A stretch of DNA of 64,000 bases from Clytia hemisphaerica (Eukaryota > Cnidaria > Hydrozoa > Leptothecata > Clytiidae), in assembly GCA_902728285.1 (NCBI GenBank), contig CACVBU010000271.1:699371-763370 (forward strand), given 5' to 3'. The first letter of the stretch is position 1, and each line of letters begins with the position of its first letter. The position numbers and the translations under genes were made by a program. The notes beneath the pieces are model-generated. The model saw nothing but the letters and a program-made list of their open reading frames with translations. It was not told where the DNA came from and did no database searches. Shown piece by piece: positions 60,801 through 64,000 of this stretch.

Positions 60801-61342
60801 AGATCTGCCATTGGAATATCAGATAAATTATAGGAACCCCTTAAGTTTTTTTAACTCTGAAGATATTTTCAAACGCTTTTAAAACTTAGCAGTAGGGTGA
60901 AGTTGGCTCCTTTGAAAATCCTATGAACCCACAAGGTAACAACTACAAAGTTCGCAATCCAAAATCGATAATTTGGATACAAATGTAACCATCAAGTTGG
61001 CGCAATTGTTATCTACAAAATGCGGGAAGGGACTTAACCCCCTTAGTTATATAGCAATACCACACTAGAAATGCTGGAATCCACTGCAAAGGGGTCAAAT
61101 CCATCCTTTGATAATACAAAAGAATAGAAATACAGAAAATCTCTCTGATTGAAAAAGAAGGCCTCGTGGTCGCGTTGATCCCGAACTTAAAAGGGTCTTC
61201 TAACCTCCAAGAGTTCTTTGTCTTTGACATCAAACTTGGACGTGAGATCTAGAAGGTTTTCTTCAGAAGTGCTCAGTCTGTTCGTCATCTCTTTCAATGA
61301 ACGTTGCAAATCATCCACTTTGTCTCCACTTCGTTTGCTACC
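51847..61342 (-). CDS. Neurabin-like scaffold: coiled coil, Ser/Pro-rich linker, SAM (3' part)
   Basis: Exons in transcript order: 61342-61205, 59851-59639, 59240-58960, 58736-58676, 58550-57825, 57207-56977, 56458-56218, 55587-55415, 55105-54583, 54178-53930, 53374-53310, 52828-52721, 52068-51918, 51866-51847. All phases agree and give 1,059 residues. Residues 1-245 are a long coiled coil (for example VKELEEQLEALKN). About 250-945 are disordered, rich in Ser/Pro/Thr with basic patches. About 955-1025 form a SAM domain (GWDVRQVGLWL, then VDGQALLRADGNRLK). The tail ends GGLESV. Coiled coil plus C-terminal SAM and the DGNRLK signature resemble neurabin (PPP1R9), an actin- and PP1-binding scaffold whose PDZ and PP1 motifs would lie upstream, outside the window. 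The exon joins are firm; the neurabin assignment is moderate, and a SAMD14-like protein is the alternative. Confidence 0.75.
52318..52514. mobile_element. CTCGAA-type mariner MITE, left end eroded
   Basis: Repeated 'ataactcgaa' units. The right end is GAGTTATGGAGACTCCACTG. Same family as 42575-42666 and 35486-35625. It is intronic in the neurabin-like gene. Confidence 0.5.
57337..57512. mobile_element. Palindromic MITE in a neurabin-like intron
   Basis: 176 bp with about 45-bp inverted ends. The left end begins ATAGGCAATTTC and the arms include 'gaatcatgggtaatcagga'; the right arm mirrors it. The 65-codon open frame across it is an artefact. Confidence 0.6.
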
Positions 61343-61819
61343 CTGAAAAGCGTGTCGAAAATATCGGTGAAACTTGTTGATTTTGGAAATGGAGGCACAT
61401 TTTCATGCAAATCTTCGACCATGACCAGAAAATCATTAAGTTTCATAATTTGATTTACCAGATGAGGGAATTGTTCAATAGAAAGTTGCTCAAGAAGAAT
61501 CAAATTTTTATTTTTTTGGTACAAAGGTGTTTTCAAGTCGCATAATTCTTGAACTAATAGTTTAGCTAAACCTAGAATCATTCCCTAACGATCCGTCAAC
61601 AATGGTTTTAAAATTTCGTGAGCTAAATAATGCGTGATTTTGCTCTATCAACGTGCATTAGTGCGAGTGAGCGTGCGTAAAGTGTTTATTGTGCAAATGA
61701 TTAAGCTAGAACGTTAAAAGATGAGTGTTTCGAAGTTATATTAAAAAGACTTGTATTTGATGCTTCAAAGTAAATAAGGTGTTTTCAACGGAAAAAAAGA
61801 AAAATATGAAAATGAGTAC

Positions 61820-61850
61820 CTTCTTTATTTCATTTTTCAACTTTCTCTGA
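61820..61850 (-). CDS. Candidate 31-nt microexon of the neurabin-like gene
   Basis: On the minus strand an acceptor (…gttaacag) is followed by 31 nt and a donor (gtactc). Its frame ends exactly in the phase needed by the exon at 61342 and encodes QRKLKNEIKK, which is coiled-coil-like and continues the downstream helix. It would need two bases from an upstream exon. Support is splice context and phase only. Confidence 0.35.
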
Positions 61851-63134
61851 CTGTTAACGAAAGGTGACTATGAGAAGAAAATGGAAAAGAAAAAGGTTGA
61901 ATGAGTGAAAAATGTTAGATGAATGAAATATCAAATTACTCGTGTCAGTTGATATTCGCCGGTTAAGAACTCAAAAACCAGTAGCGGCCTGGCTTAACTT
62001 TCTTGGTGGTGCAAACTATGAAATTGGCGCCCCTGGTATTTTTGTCGTTATTTGCGCCCTCCATCATTAAGTGAAAATATTAAATTGTAAGAGCAGTGAC
62101 TGGTTGAAAGTAACGCCCCTAATCTTTGAAATGGAAATTATATACCTAGTAAAGTCGATTTAGTCTATATTTTTGCTTTCTGAAACTCTTATCAGAAAAA
62201 TTACCTGATAATCTTTAAACTTTTGCGCCGCTGGTCTTACTTTACTCCCACTTTACTCTGCATTAAAGATCATGGCTGAAAGAGGCCCCCAAAATTCAGA
62301 AGTTGGGTAGAAGGGATCGTTGAAATTTTGGCGCCGCAGGCAAAAAATTTTGGTGTAAGAAAGATCAAACAGCTTAAAATGATTTTCTAAAACGGAGAAA
62401 GTTAGTTATTATAAGACCACAAAAACCACAGCGAGAATCAAAAAGTTTTGATCATTTTGGCAATATCTCATTTTGGGGGTGAGCGTTTGTAACTAGGGGA
62501 AAGTGAGCAATAAATTTGAGTCGAATCGAGTTTGCTAAATAATGTTAAATTTCTCTTCTTGCATCAAAACTTGGATGTCGAATGAAACAACAGCCGCCAT
62601 CTTGGATTTCCATCAAAACTGATTCTTGTATCCGTCAAACAAACATTTCTAGCGGGCCGCGGAAGAGCACTCTCATACGCCCAATTCATAAGGGCGATAC
62701 ATTCTCTTTAACCCCTGGTGGATACACAACACTTCTCTTACTTCTGATTTAATATTGATAGAAGTTTAGAAAAAAATAAAGAGAAGGGATGCGAGAGGGT
62801 AAAATAAAGCGCCGCAGGCGAAAAAAATTAACATTGTGTTCATAGACGGCGCTATAAACGCGCCGGAAGGGCGCCAAATTGCCCAATTAAACATTAACAA
62901 AATTTTGGCGCCCCCTTGAAAAGCTCTTTTGGCGCCCCTCTTAGATCTTTCTGGGTGGTGCACTGCACACCCTGCACCCCCTGCCAGGCCGCCACTGTCA
63001 AAAACTGAAGTAATCTAAAGTATAAAATAAAGTCTTTATCTAATCATATCTTCCCCATTCATTAACACATACACATCAAACTTAGTTTACATTAAAGTTC
63101 CGCTCAAAATCTTCTAACTGTAAGATACTAAATA

Positions 63135-63287
63135 CCTTATCGGGGAAAACTTCGTCGGGGAAAAGTGACGAAACTTTGGACAAGTGACGAAAATTTTCCC
63201 CGGCCTTAATGCGTTTACCAACTACCAGCAAGTGACGAATTTTTCCCCGACGAAAATTTTTCCCCGACGAAGTTTTCCCCGATAAGG
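63135..63287. mobile_element. TA-flanked MITE, CCTTATCGGGGAAAAC family
   Basis: 153 bp flanked by TA (63133-63134 and 63288-63289), with inverted ends starting CCTTATCGGGGAAAACTTCG. The interior repeats 'aagtgacgaa' and 'ttttccccg' units drawn from the ends. Confidence 0.7.
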
Positions 63288-63316
63288 TAGTAAGTTTATT
63301 CATCTGGTGGGTGTTT

Positions 63317-63475
63317 TCGGAGCCGGGAGCAAGGGAGTATGTCCCATTCTTATTTGCACTAGACCTGGGAGGTCGAATGTTGAGGCACAGCGCGTCACCT
63401 ATTCCAAGCTCCCAGTGACTTACCGCCTAGACCAGATTACCCAATCTACTGAGCTGTACTGAGCTACCTAACCAC
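63317..63475 (-). repeat. tRNA-derived SINE, family 1, copy 3
   Basis: Minus-strand copy. It shares 'ggagccgggagcaaggg', 'tttgcactagacctgggag' and 'cagattacccaatct' with the copies at 27803 and 40220. The head is truncated. Confidence 0.65.
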
Positions 63476-64000
63476 AAGATACTAAATACTACAAGGTAAT
63501 GTCTTGTTAGTACTGAGAATATTTTATACAAATCATTTCCGCATGCTAGCTTTAATATACTAAAACTTCCACAATTTCTAAAAATCTAAACTGCATTATT
63601 TAAAGATAATATCTAAAATACTGGTCTGCTAATTTGGTCTGCTGTCCCACTTTTACTGATCTCACCCTTCTTTTTAGGGAATAGGGATAGAAAAAAAGGA
63701 CAGACGGGATAGCTAATTGAAGAAAAATCTTTCTCTGCTCTGGCTGCTGAAAGCAAAGAAAGGTTAAACGAGTGCTTTCAGCCTTCCTATTAACGGGTTT
63801 CTGTAGTGTGAAGGAGAAGGTAGGGTTCTAATTTGTCTACATCCTGACTGACTAAGGACGACGGTAAATCAGCACTTTTACCGTCCTCGATTTTGCGGGT
63901 CAAAACTGCAGGTTATTCCAAATCGCTTCATTCACTTTACCGTCCTCAAAAGTGCAAATACATAAACTCGCAATTATTGCTTTCTCTAAAAAAGAGTGAC

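Larger units (their letters stand above)
61851..64000. other. Right-edge DNA, repeats only
   Basis: No coding exon recognised. 'gcgccgcaggc' and 'ggcgccc' repeats occur at 62010-62350 and 62800-62960. The listed elements at 63135 and 63317 lie here. If the neurabin-like gene continues, this is one of its introns. Confidence 0.45.

Overview
This window is genomic DNA from a non-vertebrate animal. The genes have many short exons with GT/AG introns, the intergenic DNA is AT-rich, and the coding content is typically metazoan: secreted cystine-knot BMP antagonists, the TAK1 adaptor TAB1, calmodulin-type EF-hand proteins and a neurabin-like SAM/coiled-coil scaffold. tRNA-derived SINEs, a Penelope-like retroelement relic and a very dense load of short inverted-repeat (MITE-like) DNA elements fit an invertebrate. 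I cannot name the phylum from this sequence alone.

Layout. 1-4,300: two small secreted cystine-knot genes in tandem (+), at 1140-1526 and 3707-4123; the second is clearly gremlin/DAN-like. 4,300-15,750: no gene found, packed with inverted-repeat elements, including two elements sharing an 8-bp target repeat (13326-15755). 15,951-31,589: a nine-exon TAB1 gene (+) whose introns carry a ~178-bp satellite array, several MITEs with target-site duplications, a SINE and an antisense Penelope-like endonuclease relic. 32,399-40,791: a nine-exon gene (+) for a 425-residue protein with one EF-hand pair and an unrecognised C-terminal region. 41,711-48,702: a six-exon gene (-) for a 261-residue protein with six EF-hand units, tail-to-tail with the previous gene. 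51,847-61,342 (perhaps to 61,850): the 3' part of a neurabin-like gene (-), ending in a SAM domain; its 5' exons probably lie beyond the right edge. 61,851-64,000: repeats only.

How the genes relate. Gremlin/DAN proteins bind BMP ligands outside the cell and TAB1 activates TAK1 downstream of TGF-beta/BMP and cytokine receptors, so two levels of one signalling axis are neighbours here. This may be chance. The EF-hand proteins and the neurabin-like scaffold point to calcium and cytoskeletal signalling but show no operon-like link.

Exon models were built by hand from splice signals, frame continuity and family similarity. For the four multi-exon genes the exon phases join without a frameshift. 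Repeat boundaries are given to the base only where a target-site duplication or TIR fixes them.
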